From Chryseobacterium sp. ISL-6 (GTDB lineage: Bacteria > Bacteroidota > Bacteroidia > Flavobacteriales > Weeksellaceae), in NCBI RefSeq assembly GCF_018613715.1, contig NZ_JAGGPT010000005.1:186001-250000 (forward strand): a DNA stretch of 64,000 nucleotides, written 5' to 3'. The notes beneath the pieces were generated by a model that saw nothing but the letters and a program-made list of their open reading frames with translations, was not told the origin of the DNA and did not search any database. This document shows positions 54,740 to 64,000 of the stretch, piece by piece. A program made the position numbers and the translations under genes. Position 1 is the stretch's first letter; every line of letters begins with the position of its first letter.

Positions 54740-56281
54740 TTATCTAACAATAAACTTTTTACTTTCTATCATGACGTTTTTATCATTATAGATATTTAAA
54801 AAATATTCTCCCGATGTCAGTCCTTTCAAATGGATTGTTTTTTCATTCGTAGTTGTGATATGCTGCCCGGAAGAATTGTATATTCTGAATGAATATTTAC
54901 CTTTATCTTCTCCAGAAATAGTAATGACATCTTTAGCTGGATTCGGGTATAATGAAAAATTCTGTTTCTCCTTAGTTTCTTCTTTTATGGCTAAGAAAGA
55001 TTGAGTTTCAGGCATGAAGTTGGAAACAACACAAGCAAATCTTGTAAATCCATAGGCTTCATTAGCTGGTTTAGTACTTCCTATAGCCACTCCGGTAGGA
55101 TCACTATTGTAATTTACACTTGGATTAGCCCAACGGTTGATTCTGGTACAGTTAAATCCTTTTGATGAACATTCATCATTGTAAGCCATAATTGTTCTCC
55201 ATCTCTGGGAAGAAGTACTGGAGGTTCCCAGATCAATAGCTTTTTTATTGGTATAGCCATGATGATGATCACATGGGGTGGTGCTGGTATCTACATACCA
55301 GTCATGTCTCAGACCCATATTGTGGCCAAGTTCATGAGCAAGGGAATAATTGGAAACAGCACAATTATATAGGCTTACACAGAATCCTGAAGAACTGGAA
55401 TAGTTGGTTGAGCTGGTATTTACGTATCCTAAACCACAGGTATTGGTTGGTGTAGAAGTGACTAATGCACATAAGTCGGCTCCATATGTTGTTCTTAGGG
55501 TGTGTACATTATCCATGAAACCATCATTGTTGTTTCTAAGTCGAGGTAGGTCGGTACTTAGACTTCCGGATTCAGTATAGGCAATTTCCCCTGAGTAAAC
55601 AAGATTGATTGTTACATTGGAAACTCCTGAATTTGTTAATGCTGTATTGAAATTCGTAATTGCTGTTGCAACAAAAGAATTACTTTGGGAAAGTCCTCCC
55701 CATGCATTTTTTGCTGCTGTTGTAAAAACGATCATGACATCTATTCTTGTTGCCGGGCAAACCGGTGTTGAAGATGAACAGACATTGGAATTGGCTTTGT
55801 TAAAGTTTTCTGTTTTGTCTAAAATATAATCATCTATAGTATCCTGATTGATGATTTTAGAATCACTTACTAAAGAGAGTGCAAAAATAGATGCATCCGT
55901 CTGATGGAACATAATTTTTTCACCGGTGCCGGAAGCATACATTCCTGTTACAATGTTATCATACTTTGAAAGAACAAGCTCTGCCTTAGGATCGTTTTCA
56001 ATAGCATAAACATAAGATTCACTCTTGTTACTGTAGTTGAAGGTACGGCTAAATTTTGCAGTAATTTCGTTACCGGTAGGAAGAGTGATCTGGAGATCAG
56101 ATTTTAAATTGAAAGGAGATTGCGAATAGTACTTCGTCAGTAAATAAGTGGATGATAATTCCCTGCTTACTTTCTGATTGTTTTTTAAGGTACTTTCGTT
56201 AATGGGATTTTGGAAAACCTTGTTTTGTGCAAACAATAAGGCAGCACAAAACATGACTAGAATAGTGAATTTTGTTTTCAT
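54740..56281 (-). CDS. Secreted reprolysin-like (M12B) zinc protease with T9SS tail
   Basis: 513 residues. Signal peptide (about 1-18), a propeptide-like region (to about 165), then the catalytic domain with metzincin site HELGHNMGLRHD (around 313-324), with several cysteines (CSSSTPVC, TCGLGY, CVSLYNC, CDHHHG, DECSSKGFNC) probably forming disulphides. The C-terminal type A T9SS sorting tail (about 435-513) contains LYPNPAKDVITISG and ends in ESKKFIVR. Secreted protease; substrate unknown. Single gene; a TATATTTG box lies at 56307-56314, just upstream. Confidence 0.92.
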   Translation of the reverse strand: MKTKFTILVMFCAALLFAQNKVFQNPINESTLKNNQKVSRELSSTYLLTKYYSQSPFNLKSDLQITLPTGNEITAKFSRTFNYSNKSESYVYAIENDPKAELVLSKYDNIVTGMYASGTGEKIMFHQTDASIFALSLVSDSKIINQDTIDDYILDKTENFNKANSNVCSSSTPVCPATRIDVMIVFTTAAKNAWGGLSQSNSFVATAITNFNTALTNSGVSNVTINLVYSGEIAYTESGSLSTDLPRLRNNNDGFMDNVHTLRTTYGADLCALVTSTPTNTCGLGYVNTSSTNYSSSSGFCVSLYNCAVSNYSLAHELGHNMGLRHDWYVDTSTTPCDHHHGYTNKKAIDLGTSSTSSQRWRTIMAYNDECSSKGFNCTRINRWANPSVNYNSDPTGVAIGSTKPANEAYGFTRFACVVSNFMPETQSFLAIKEETKEKQNFSLYPNPAKDVITISGEDKGKYSFRIYNSSGQHITTTNEKTIHLKGLTSGEYFLNIYNDKNVMIESKKFIVR

Positions 56282-56460
56282 TTTAATTTGTTTAAGTGGT
56301 GTAATACAAATATATACAAAATATCAATACTTGGTGAATTTTATATTTTAATGAAAGTTTTCACAATGAATCCTCTGTTTTTATGTGGATTTTTAAGCTT
56401 GTTTGCTGGTTGTTGTGTAAAGTCGTAAGTTCTTTGGTCTCGGAATTAAAGGGAGTATTT

Positions 56461-57570
56461 TTATAGATCAGAATGATTTTTTTTGAATTCAGAAGGAGTC
56501 ATTTCCGTCATTTTTTTGAAAATGGTATTAAAAGCTGTTTTAGAATTGAAACCGGATTCAAAAGCGATTCCTACCATAGAAAGTTTTTTTTGAGAATCGT
56601 CTAAAAGAAGTTCCTTAGCATATTGTACACGGTACTTATTTACAAAATGAAAGAAATTTTCATTAAAACCCGTATTCAGAAGATAAGATAGCTGATGTGC
56701 ATTGATTTGAATTAAATCAGAGAGTTTCAATAAATTAAGATCACCATCCAGATAAGGTTTTTCAGCTTCCATTAAAGAGACCAGTTTTTGCTTTAAAATC
56801 TCAAACTCCTGATCAGAAATTAATTTTTTCTTTTCAATTTGCTCCGCATCACTTTCCAGTTCGATGGATAAAAGTTCTTCCCGTTGCTTTTTATCTACCG
56901 GGTAGATTTCCTTTTGACGGAGTACATAATATAAGGTGCTGTATACAATAAACAAAAATAAAAGATCCATTACCAGATGTTGGTGCATCTTATAAATAAA
57001 AGTATTGAATAGCTCATAACCTACAGTTATAATTATTGTTATGAAAAGAAGGAAGCTGAGTTTAATGAGCCATTGGAGATCGATATTTTCGGTATTGGAA
57101 GAGATGGTTTCTATTCGTTTTTGATGTTTTCTTATTTTAAAATAAATAAGAGCGATATAAGGAAGATTGTGGGAGACGGCTATGAGCATTACAGTAGCAT
57201 GAATCGTTTTATTATCCCCAGAGTTTACGAGCAATATCCAATAAATAAAAGGGATAATGATACAGACAGCATCTCTTTTTTGAAACCTGTAATTCGGATT
57301 AATGAAAAATATAACACTGAAAAACAAAAAGATGGGCGTGAATATTTGTACAGCATATACTCCAAGTTCAAATAAAGGATCCGAGGGAATGTCGCAAAAT
57401 TGCAATACATTCAGGATCCAGTAGCTTGACCATAAAAAGAGAAATAATCCAAAAAATAAGTTTGCTTTTTTGTTGACCCGCATTGGATTGATCAATACGG
57501 TGAATGAAAACAAAATTAAGCCGCCATAAAGCAATACAAGAACGAATCTCTGGATGTTTTCTAGTGACAT
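56461..57570 (-). CDS. AraC-family regulator with multi-pass membrane N-terminus
   Basis: 369 residues. About seven hydrophobic helices (to about 215), then a cytosolic linker and an AraC-type DNA-binding domain (about 265-369: DGDLNLLKLSDLIQINAHQLSYLLN, then VGIAFESGFNSKTAFNTIFKKMTEMTPSEF). Signal sensing in the membrane coupled directly to DNA binding, a layout common in Bacteroidota. No obvious target gene besides itself; it lies 15 bases downstream of radA. Confidence 0.9.
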   Translation of the reverse strand: MSLENIQRFVLVLLYGGLILFSFTVLINPMRVNKKANLFFGLFLFLWSSYWILNVLQFCDIPSDPLFELGVYAVQIFTPIFLFFSVIFFINPNYRFQKRDAVCIIIPFIYWILLVNSGDNKTIHATVMLIAVSHNLPYIALIYFKIRKHQKRIETISSNTENIDLQWLIKLSFLLFITIIITVGYELFNTFIYKMHQHLVMDLLFLFIVYSTLYYVLRQKEIYPVDKKQREELLSIELESDAEQIEKKKLISDQEFEILKQKLVSLMEAEKPYLDGDLNLLKLSDLIQINAHQLSYLLNTGFNENFFHFVNKYRVQYAKELLLDDSQKKLSMVGIAFESGFNSKTAFNTIFKKMTEMTPSEFKKNHSDL

Positions 57571-57584
57571 TATATTATTTTTTA

Positions 57585-58934
57585 TTAGAAGATTCGCTCA
57601 TGGAAATCTTCGATTTTGCTTACCTCTTCAATTTTAATCCCAAATTTTCTTTTCGGAATTTTGTTAAGATTTGAAACAAATATTTTTTCATATCCTAGCT
57701 TCTCAGCTTCTGAGATTCGTTGCTCAACTTGAGCTACAGGTCTGATTTCACCACTAAGGCCAATCTCTCCTGCAAAACAGAAATGTTCAGAGATCGCAAT
57801 ATCTTCATTGGAAGAAAGAATAGAAGCGACAACAGCCAGATCGAGAGCCGGATCATCGGTTTTTATTCCACCTGTAATATTAAGGAAAACGTCTTTGGCA
57901 CCCAGCTGAAAACCAGCCCGTTTTTCTAATACAGCAAGAAGCATGTTTAATCTTTTTGCATCAAAACCGGTAGAGCTTCTTTGTGGTGTTCCATAAACTG
58001 CTGTACTTACTAATGCCTGGATCTCCAAGAGCATTGGTCGGTTTCCTTCTAAGGTTACCGCGATAGAGTTTCCGGAAAGTTCCTCGAATTTTTTAGTGAT
58101 TAAAATTTCAGAGGGGTTTTTGATTTCCTTTAAACCTTGGGAGATCATTTCATAAATTCCGATTTCTGACGTAGAACCAAAACGGTTTTTATTTGCCCTC
58201 AATAATCTGAAAAGATGGTTTCTGTCACCATCAAAATTTAAAACCACATCCACCATATGCTCCAGAACTTTTGGACCAGCAATTTGTCCGTCTTTTGTAA
58301 TGTGACCGACTAAGAAGACGGGTGTATTGTTTTCCTTGGCGTACTTAATAATTTCGTTAGAACACTCTCTGATTTGAGAAACTGTTCCCGGTGAGCTTTC
58401 AATCAGTTGAGATTGCAGAGTTTGAATAGAATCAATGATTACAAAATCCGGTTCCAGTTTTTTAGCTTCATGAAGAATTTTTTCTAATGAAGTTTCTGTA
58501 TACAAAAAACAGTTAGGATTCTGAACTTCGGATAACCTATCTGCTCTCATCTTAATTTGTGAGGCACTTTCTTCTCCAGATACGTAGAATACCTTCTTTT
58601 TCATTTTTAAGGCTAACTGTAGCAGTAAGGTAGATTTTCCAATTCCAGGTTCACCACCAATCAACGTAACAGAACCTAAAACAATTCCGCCACCCATCAC
58701 TCGGTTGAGTTCTTCGGAAGGCGTTTTAATTCGTGGTTCTTCAATAGCCTCAACTTCAATGATATTAATGACATGCTGCTTTGTTCGGGAGGAAGGAAGG
58801 CTTTTACTAGCCGTTTTTTCTACGACCTCTTCCACTAAAGTATTCCATTCTCCACAGTTTTTACATTGTCCCATCCATTGTGAATACTGTGTTCCACAGT
58901 TCTGACAGAAATATGCTGTTCTAAGTTTTGCCAT
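57585..58934 (-). CDS. radA: DNA repair protein RadA
   Basis: Start set at 58934 (MAKLRTAYFCQNCG); the frame is open 9 codons further up. 449 residues. Zinc finger CxxC...CxxC (YFCQNCGTQYSQWMGQCKNCGEW), RecA-type ATPase with Walker A GGEPGIGKST and Walker B VIIDSIQTL, the RadA motif KNRFG, and a Lon-protease-like C-terminal domain. Promotes branch migration in recombination. The AraC-type gene 15 bases downstream may share the transcript. Confidence 0.96.
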   Translation of the reverse strand: MAKLRTAYFCQNCGTQYSQWMGQCKNCGEWNTLVEEVVEKTASKSLPSSRTKQHVINIIEVEAIEEPRIKTPSEELNRVMGGGIVLGSVTLIGGEPGIGKSTLLLQLALKMKKKVFYVSGEESASQIKMRADRLSEVQNPNCFLYTETSLEKILHEAKKLEPDFVIIDSIQTLQSQLIESSPGTVSQIRECSNEIIKYAKENNTPVFLVGHITKDGQIAGPKVLEHMVDVVLNFDGDRNHLFRLLRANKNRFGSTSEIGIYEMISQGLKEIKNPSEILITKKFEELSGNSIAVTLEGNRPMLLEIQALVSTAVYGTPQRSSTGFDAKRLNMLLAVLEKRAGFQLGAKDVFLNITGGIKTDDPALDLAVVASILSSNEDIAISEHFCFAGEIGLSGEIRPVAQVEQRISEAEKLGYEKIFVSNLNKIPKRKFGIKIEEVSKIEDFHERIF

Positions 58935-58994
58935 ACTGCGAAGTTCAAAATTTTTTTTCAATTTTGCTCCTGAAATTTTGGTTAATTTTCAATC

Positions 58995-59399
58995 ATGAAA
59001 AATATTCTTCTAAATAGTGTCCAAATTTTTGGAGTAATGGCATTTCTGAATTTTATATTGAGCGTAGCGGTTCTATATATTATGAATTTGCCTGGTGGTA
59101 GTTTTGGAATGACTCCCTTTTTTATTTTAACAGAAAATATATTGGTATCAATTATTGGTTTTATTACAGTATTAATTTTTAAAAAAAGCTATCATTCAAT
59201 GATGAGAATTGCTGTTTTGTTTGAAATTATTTATTTGATTGGGCTTATTATGTCGGGCTTTAATCCTTTTGGCAGTAAGGATGATAACTTTTTTAGTTTA
59301 CTAATTTATGCGAATTCAGGTATTGTTTTATTTATTATTTACCTTTTATATCTAATTGATTCAAAAATTTCTTCTTCAAAAAATAAAAAACTATCATAG
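58995..59399 (+). CDS. Four-helix membrane protein of unknown function
   Basis: 134 residues, four clear transmembrane helices with short loops and a basic C-terminus (SKISSSKNKKLS). No family recognised. Divergent from radA; single gene. Confidence 0.7.
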   Translation: MKNILLNSVQIFGVMAFLNFILSVAVLYIMNLPGGSFGMTPFFILTENILVSIIGFITVLIFKKSYHSMMRIAVLFEIIYLIGLIMSGFNPFGSKDDNFFSLLIYANSGIVLFIIYLLYLIDSKISSSKNKKLS

Positions 59400-59426
59400 A
59401 TCAAGACACAATTGAGTTTATCACGT

Positions 59427-59434
59427 TACCTTTG
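59427..59434 (+). promoter_or_regulatory. -7 promoter box of yceI
   Basis: TACCTTTG, 30 bases before the yceI start. The -33 element is not clear. Confidence 0.5.
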
Positions 59435-59463
59435 GATTATAAATAAATATAAAATATATTATT

Positions 59464-60033
59464 ATGAAAAAGATACTATTAGCTTTTATTTTTGCTTTTT
59501 TAAGCATCACCGGTTTTGCTCAGTCTACGTGGAACGTAGATCCTATGCATTCTTCAGTTAACTTCAATATCAAGCATATGGGGATTAGCTTTGTACAGGG
59601 AAGATTTGATAAGTTCGAGGGGGTAATAGCTGCTCCCGGAAAAGATTTGGATAATGCAACGTTCAAGTTTAGTGTTATCACTGGCTCTGTGAATACGGGC
59701 GTTGAGATGAGAGATAAGCACTTAAAAAGTGCCGATTTCTTTGATGCTGAAAAATTTCAGGCAATGAAATTTGAAAGCGGTTCTATTACGAAGGGTAAAA
59801 ATAACACCTATACACTTAAAGGAAAATTGACAATCAAAGATGTAACTAAAGAGATCTCTGTTCCGGTAACCTATGGTGGAATAACAAAAAACCAACAGGG
59901 AAAAGAAATTTTAGGTTTTCAAACGAAATTTACAGTTAACCGTTTAGATTATAATATTAAATACGATCCAACGGGTGCCGGAGTTGCTAAAGATGTTGAT
60001 GTTAACTTATATTTCGAATTAATTAAAGAATAA
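59464..60033 (+). CDS. YceI-family periplasmic protein
   Basis: 189 residues, signal peptide (about 1-19), then the YceI/lipocalin-like barrel: STWNVDPMHSSVNFNIKHMGISFVQGRFDKFEG and the later ITKGKNNTYTLKGKLTIKDVTKEISVPVTYGG. Members bind isoprenoid-type lipids. Function in the cell is unknown. Single gene with its own -7 box. Confidence 0.94.
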   Translation: MKKILLAFIFAFLSITGFAQSTWNVDPMHSSVNFNIKHMGISFVQGRFDKFEGVIAAPGKDLDNATFKFSVITGSVNTGVEMRDKHLKSADFFDAEKFQAMKFESGSITKGKNNTYTLKGKLTIKDVTKEISVPVTYGGITKNQQGKEILGFQTKFTVNRLDYNIKYDPTGAGVAKDVDVNLYFELIKE

Positions 60034-60113
60034 TTTTTTTAAATATAATTTGGTTTGGTGAAAGGTTTCTCAAGTAATTTTGAGGAACCTTTTTTTTATT
60101 TGTTGGTAAATAA

Positions 60114-60145
60114 ATTGCCTCGTATTTCTTTTTCCCATAACTTTG
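60114..60145 (+). promoter_or_regulatory. Promoter of pyrG
   Basis: -7 box TAACTTTG (60138-60145) with ATTG (60114-60117) about 20 bases upstream, one base off the -33 consensus. The leader is short: the ATG is 16 bases past the box. Confidence 0.65.
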
Positions 60146-60160
60146 CACAAACCTAATCTA

Positions 60161-61768
60161 ATGAGTAAAAAGAATACTAAATACATCTTTGTGACAGGAG
60201 GTGTAACTTCATCTTTGGGAAAAGGAATCGTTTCTGCTTCTCTGGGACTATTGCTGAAATCTCGCGGTTTTAATGTAACGATCCAAAAACTAGATCCTTA
60301 TATTAATATTGACCCAGGAACTTTGAATCCTTATGAACACGGAGAATGCTATGTAACCGAAGATGGTGCGGAGACGGATCTGGATTTAGGTCACTACGAG
60401 CGATACTTGGATGCTCCCACTTCCCAAAACAACAATGTTACGACAGGGAAAATTTACCAAACTGTAATTGAAAAAGAAAGAAAAGGAGATTTCCTTGGGA
60501 AAACAGTTCAGGTAATACCTCATATTACAAACGAAATTAAACGTAGAATTAAAATGCTTTCCAAGCAGAACTATGATATCATTATTACTGAGATCGGAGG
60601 TACTGTCGGAGATATTGAATCTTTGCCTTACATTGAAACTGTACGTCAGTTAAAATGGGAGTTAGGTGAGAAAAACTCTATGGTGATTCACCTTACTTTG
60701 TTGCCATATCTGGCTTCAAGTGGAGAATTAAAAACGAAGCCTTCTCAGCATTCCGTTCGTCAATTGATGGAAAGTGGAATTATGGCTGATGTTTTGGTTT
60801 GTAGAACAGAACATAAAATTCCAAAAGATCAGAGGGCCAAATTAGCTCAGTTCTGTAACGTTCCATTAGACAACGTTATTGAATGTAAGGATCTGGAAAC
60901 GATCTATGAGGTTCCAATGTACCTTCAGAAACAAAATTTTGATGATGTAGTTTTAAAAGGACTGGATCTTAAGAGTGATAAAGAAGCTGATCTTAAAGAC
61001 TGGAAGAACTTCCTTAAGAAATTCCAGAATCCGAAAAGAACAGTTGAGATTGCTTTAGTTGGAAAATATATTTCTCTACAGGATTCTTATATCTCTATTG
61101 CTGAAGCTTTCAAACACGCTGGAGCAGATCAGGAAACTGAAGTTAAAGTAAGATGGGTTTACAGTGGAGATATTACTCCAGAGAATATTAAAGAAACATT
61201 AAAAGGAGTTAACGGAATCCTTGTTGCTCCAGGTTTTGGAGACAGAGGTATTGAAGGAAAGGTTCTTACAGCACAGTACGCAAGAGAAAATAAAATTCCA
61301 ATGTTAGGAATTTGTTTGGGAATGCAGATTATGACTGTTGAATTTGCAAGAAATATTCTTGGATATTCAAAAGCAAACTCTATGGAGTTTGATACTGCTA
61401 CGGAGCATCCTGTAATTTCATTAATGGAAGAGCAAAAAAATGTAGTAGATAAAGGCGGCACGATGCGTCTTGGTTCTTGGAAGTGTTCTATAAAAAACCA
61501 TTCTAAATTATCGGAGATCTACGGAAGTAAGAATATTTCCGAAAGACACCGTCACCGTTATGAGTTTAACAGTGATTATTTACAGGAATTTGAGAAAAAT
61601 GGTTTCTTGGCAACAGGAACAAATCCTGAAACAGGATTGGTTGAAGCTCTTGAGCTTACAGATCATCCTTTCTATGTAGGAGTACAGTATCATCCTGAAT
61701 ATAAGAGTACGGTAGCAACACCGCATCCTTTATTCAGAGCTTTTATTAAAGCTTGTGAAAAGAAATAA
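60161..61768 (+). CDS. pyrG: CTP synthase
   Basis: Amidates UTP to CTP with glutamine. Start set at 60161 (MSKKNTKYIFVTGGV); an in-frame TTG 6 codons earlier lies inside the -7 box. 535 residues: synthetase domain with VTGGVTSSLGKGIVSASLG (UTP/ATP site), then a glutamine amidotransferase domain with the catalytic Cys in LGICLGMQIM and HPEYK near the end. Followed by yidC with about 190 bases between; this order is common in Bacteroidota. Confidence 0.98.
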   Translation: MSKKNTKYIFVTGGVTSSLGKGIVSASLGLLLKSRGFNVTIQKLDPYINIDPGTLNPYEHGECYVTEDGAETDLDLGHYERYLDAPTSQNNNVTTGKIYQTVIEKERKGDFLGKTVQVIPHITNEIKRRIKMLSKQNYDIIITEIGGTVGDIESLPYIETVRQLKWELGEKNSMVIHLTLLPYLASSGELKTKPSQHSVRQLMESGIMADVLVCRTEHKIPKDQRAKLAQFCNVPLDNVIECKDLETIYEVPMYLQKQNFDDVVLKGLDLKSDKEADLKDWKNFLKKFQNPKRTVEIALVGKYISLQDSYISIAEAFKHAGADQETEVKVRWVYSGDITPENIKETLKGVNGILVAPGFGDRGIEGKVLTAQYARENKIPMLGICLGMQIMTVEFARNILGYSKANSMEFDTATEHPVISLMEEQKNVVDKGGTMRLGSWKCSIKNHSKLSEIYGSKNISERHRHRYEFNSDYLQEFEKNGFLATGTNPETGLVEALELTDHPFYVGVQYHPEYKSTVATPHPLFRAFIKACEKK

Positions 61769-61877
61769 AGGGATTTATATCGTATAAACGTCATGTGTAA
61801 ACTCAGGTTGATTATTATCAGTCTGAGTTTATTATATTGTAATAGAGTAAAAGATAGAGTTTTGATAAAAAATCAGT

Positions 61878-61885
61878 ATTTTTGT
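61878..61885 (+). promoter_or_regulatory. -7 promoter box of yidC
   Basis: TATTTTTG in the pyrG-yidC gap, about 77 bases before the yidC start. No -33 match at the right distance. Confidence 0.4.
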
Positions 61886-61961
61886 CAGCTCGAAATCCAG
61901 GGTGAAATTTAATATTGAGTTTTGCGATGGGTTATGAAAAAATAATTTTAATAAAATCAAA

Positions 61962-63758
61962 ATGCAACAGAACAACGGACTCGATAAAAGTCAAATGATT
62001 AGTTTTGCGGTTTTATGTTTGGTTCTCTTCGGATTCATGTTTTATTTCCAAAATAAACAGCAGAAAGAGGAACAGTTGAAAGCTCAACAACAAAAAACTG
62101 AACAAGTAAAAACTGCCGTAAAACAAACTCAGGCAAGTAATATCAATCCAAATGTAACTCCTAATGCTATTCAGGTTTCTACCCTAGGAAATAATGAATT
62201 GAAATTGGAATTTTCCAGCTTGGGAGGACAGGTTTCTAAAGTAGAACTTTTAAAATATAAGGCTTATGATCATAAGAGTGATAAAGCTGATCTGCCTCTT
62301 TATCTAATCAATAAAAACAACTCAAACTACGGTTTTCAGTTTAAAGATAAGACTGGAAAAGTTATTAATACTAAAGACCTAGTTTTCTCTCCAACAGTGA
62401 ATGGAAACGCAGTAACGTTGTCAGCTAATTATAACGGAGCTGTTATTCAGTTTATTTATACACTACTTCCAAAGTATACTTTAGATTTTAAAGTAAGAAC
62501 TCAAGGGTTAGCTAAAATAACTTCAGATACAAAAGCTGATTTCTTATGGAATTATAATGTAAGGAATTTTGAAAAAGGTAGAGCTCAAGAGCAGTCTCAT
62601 TCAGAATTCTCATATGCATTTAATAACTATAAGAGTTATGATTATGATGGAAGAACTACAATGGAGGAGGAAAAAGAAACCCTTAATTGGATTGGTGTAA
62701 AACAGCAGTTTTTCTCTTCAGTAATCGAAGCTAAGAATGGATTTACACAAAGTAAAGGAAATCAGGAATCTATAGAAGAAGGGGAGTATTTGAAGAAATT
62801 CAACTATGAAGGGTTTGTTCAGATGACAGGAAGCGAATTAAATCAGGATTTTACCTGGTACTTTATGCCATTGGATCTGCCGTTGTTGAAATCTTATGAT
62901 AAAAACTTTGATGAAATATTGCCATTAGGTTGGTCGTTGATCGGAGGAATGAACCGTTATTTCTTCATGCCGATGTATAATATTATTGCATCATGGGGAT
63001 TAACTGCAGGATGGGTAATTTTCATTATGACGATTATCGTGAAATTGATCCTGTCTCCGATTATGTACAAGCAGCATAAGCTGAGTGCGATGATGAGAGT
63101 GATTCGTCCGGAGATTGATGAAGCTACAGCTAAGTTGAAGGATGCAGATCCTATGAAAAAGCAACAGGCGACCATGGAGATTTATCGAAAGGCGGGGGTT
63201 AATCAAATGGCGGGTTGTTTACCGGCGTTGGTTCAGATTCCTATCTTCTATGCATTATTCCGTTTCTTCCCAAACTTTATTGACTTAAGAGGAAAAGGAT
63301 TCTGGTTCGCAAAAGATTTAACGGCATATGATGATTTAATTAAATTACCATTTAAGATTCCTTTCTTAGGAGATCATCTAAGTGTTTTTGCATTGGCGTG
63401 TACAGTAGTAATCTTAATCTATACGATTATGACATCAGGGAATATCCAGCAGCCACAGCAGGAAGGTATGCCGAATATGAAGGTATTGATGTATATCTTC
63501 CCGATTACTTTCTTATTCTTCCTGAATACTTCAGCATCAGGTCTTTCTTGGTATTACTTTGTATCAAATGCGATCAACATCTTAATTATCCTTGTTATCA
63601 AATATGTAATTTTGGATGAGAAGAAGATTCATGCCCAGATTCAGGCTAATAAAGAGAAGCCTAAAACTGAGGGCAAATTCCAGAAGAGAATGAGAGAAAT
63701 GATGGAGAAGGCTCAGGAACAACAAAAAGTTACAGAGCAACAAAAGAAGAAAAAATAA
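61962..63758 (+). CDS. yidC: Membrane protein insertase YidC
   Basis: 598 residues. N-terminal transmembrane helix (about 12-30), a large periplasmic beta domain (about 50-330), then the conserved 60KD_IMP insertase core with five helices: WVIFIMTIIVKLILSPIMYKQHKLSAMMRVI, MAGCLPALVQIPIFYALF, and the C-terminal LSWYYFVSNAINILIILVIKYVI. Ends in a highly charged, Gln/Lys-rich tail that may bind ribosomes. Inserts inner-membrane proteins, with or without SecYEG. Confidence 0.97.
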   Translation: MQQNNGLDKSQMISFAVLCLVLFGFMFYFQNKQQKEEQLKAQQQKTEQVKTAVKQTQASNINPNVTPNAIQVSTLGNNELKLEFSSLGGQVSKVELLKYKAYDHKSDKADLPLYLINKNNSNYGFQFKDKTGKVINTKDLVFSPTVNGNAVTLSANYNGAVIQFIYTLLPKYTLDFKVRTQGLAKITSDTKADFLWNYNVRNFEKGRAQEQSHSEFSYAFNNYKSYDYDGRTTMEEEKETLNWIGVKQQFFSSVIEAKNGFTQSKGNQESIEEGEYLKKFNYEGFVQMTGSELNQDFTWYFMPLDLPLLKSYDKNFDEILPLGWSLIGGMNRYFFMPMYNIIASWGLTAGWVIFIMTIIVKLILSPIMYKQHKLSAMMRVIRPEIDEATAKLKDADPMKKQQATMEIYRKAGVNQMAGCLPALVQIPIFYALFRFFPNFIDLRGKGFWFAKDLTAYDDLIKLPFKIPFLGDHLSVFALACTVVILIYTIMTSGNIQQPQQEGMPNMKVLMYIFPITFLFFLNTSASGLSWYYFVSNAINILIILVIKYVILDEKKIHAQIQANKEKPKTEGKFQKRMREMMEKAQEQQKVTEQQKKKK

Positions 63759-63777
63759 TCTTGTTAATACATTATAA

Positions 63778-63810
63778 AAAAGAGGGGCAAATTAATTTGC
63801 TCCTCTTTTT
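63778..63810. terminator. Bidirectional intrinsic terminator
   Basis: Stem AGAGG.GCAAATT / AATTTGC.CCTCT with A- and T-runs on the two sides, between yidC and the convergent rnhB. Confidence 0.85.
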
Positions 63811-63829
63811 TTTTTGTTTATATTTTTTG

Positions 63830-64000
63830 TTAATCATATTTAAGCCTGAAAGATTGTCTATGATGTCGGGTTGGTCCAAATTTTATAAGTGCATTCTGGT
63901 GTTTCTTGGTTGCATAGCCGAAATTTGTATCCCAGCCGTATTCCGGAAACTCATCATGAAGGTTAATCATTAAACGGTCTCTGTAGTTTTTAGCTAATAT
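63830..64000 (-). CDS. rnhB: Ribonuclease HII, C-terminal end (partial)
   Basis: Only the last 56 codons lie in the window; the gene continues past base 64000. The frame reads ILAKNYRDRLMINLHDEFPE, then YGWDTNFGYATKKHQNALIK and FGPTRHHRQSFRLKYD before the stop: the conserved end of RNase HII, with the YATKKH and HHRQSF blocks. It removes ribonucleotides from DNA-RNA hybrids. Convergent with yidC across a shared terminator. Confidence 0.9.
   Translation of the reverse strand: MLAKNYRDRLMINLHDEFPEYGWDTNFGYATKKHQNALIKFGPTRHHRQSFRLKYD

Overview
The window looks like chromosome of a Bacteroidota, family Weeksellaceae/Flavobacteriaceae, most likely Chryseobacterium or a close relative. This rests on low GC, secreted proteins with C-terminal type IX secretion (T9SS) sorting tails, mRNA starts without clear Shine-Dalgarno sites, promoters of the Bacteroidota form TTTG-N19-TAnnTTTG, a short double-glycine peptide typical of the genus, and the pyrG-yidC order. 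The species is inferred, not proven.

Layout. 0-9 kb: the end of an ABC exporter, a secreted M43 protease, an Asp/Glu racemase, a patatin/beta-barrel protein, a methyltransferase, and an ECF sigma / membrane protein / hydrolase operon. 9.4-15.3 kb: a porin plus MHS-type transporter unit next to an OmpR-type two-component system. 15.5-23.6 kb: a TonB-type barrel, ribB behind an FMN riboswitch, hydrolases, a DinB-fold protein, and a TetR/esterase operon with a 38-bp operator. 23.7-33.9 kb: many small enzymes, including an ECF42-type sigma factor with a DGPF protein, the DUF2157/DUF4401/GDYXXLXY membrane operon, a divergent HxlR/NTF2 pair with two identical palindromes, and an Arr-type rifampin ADP-ribosyltransferase.

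33.9-40.0 kb is the accessory part: an XRE regulator, orphan genes, a GC-rich hairpin between direct repeats, a PIN-domain membrane protein, and a two-gene module (TIR-like protein plus a membrane-anchored coiled-coil protein). The module lies between the intact groEL 3' end and a decayed second copy of that 3' end. This is the best candidate for an undescribed system: a probable anti-phage cargo inserted behind groEL.

40-64 kb: groEL-groES, a double-glycine peptide divergent from a V8-type protease, a citrate/dicarboxylate uptake cluster with a LytS/LytTR two-component system, an M1 aminopeptidase with HupE/UreJ and DUF6702 proteins, a decayed secreted-protein gene that keeps an intact promoter, an M12B-like T9SS protease, radA, yceI, pyrG, yidC and the 3' end of rnhB. 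No tRNA, rRNA, CRISPR array, integrase or transposase gene was seen.
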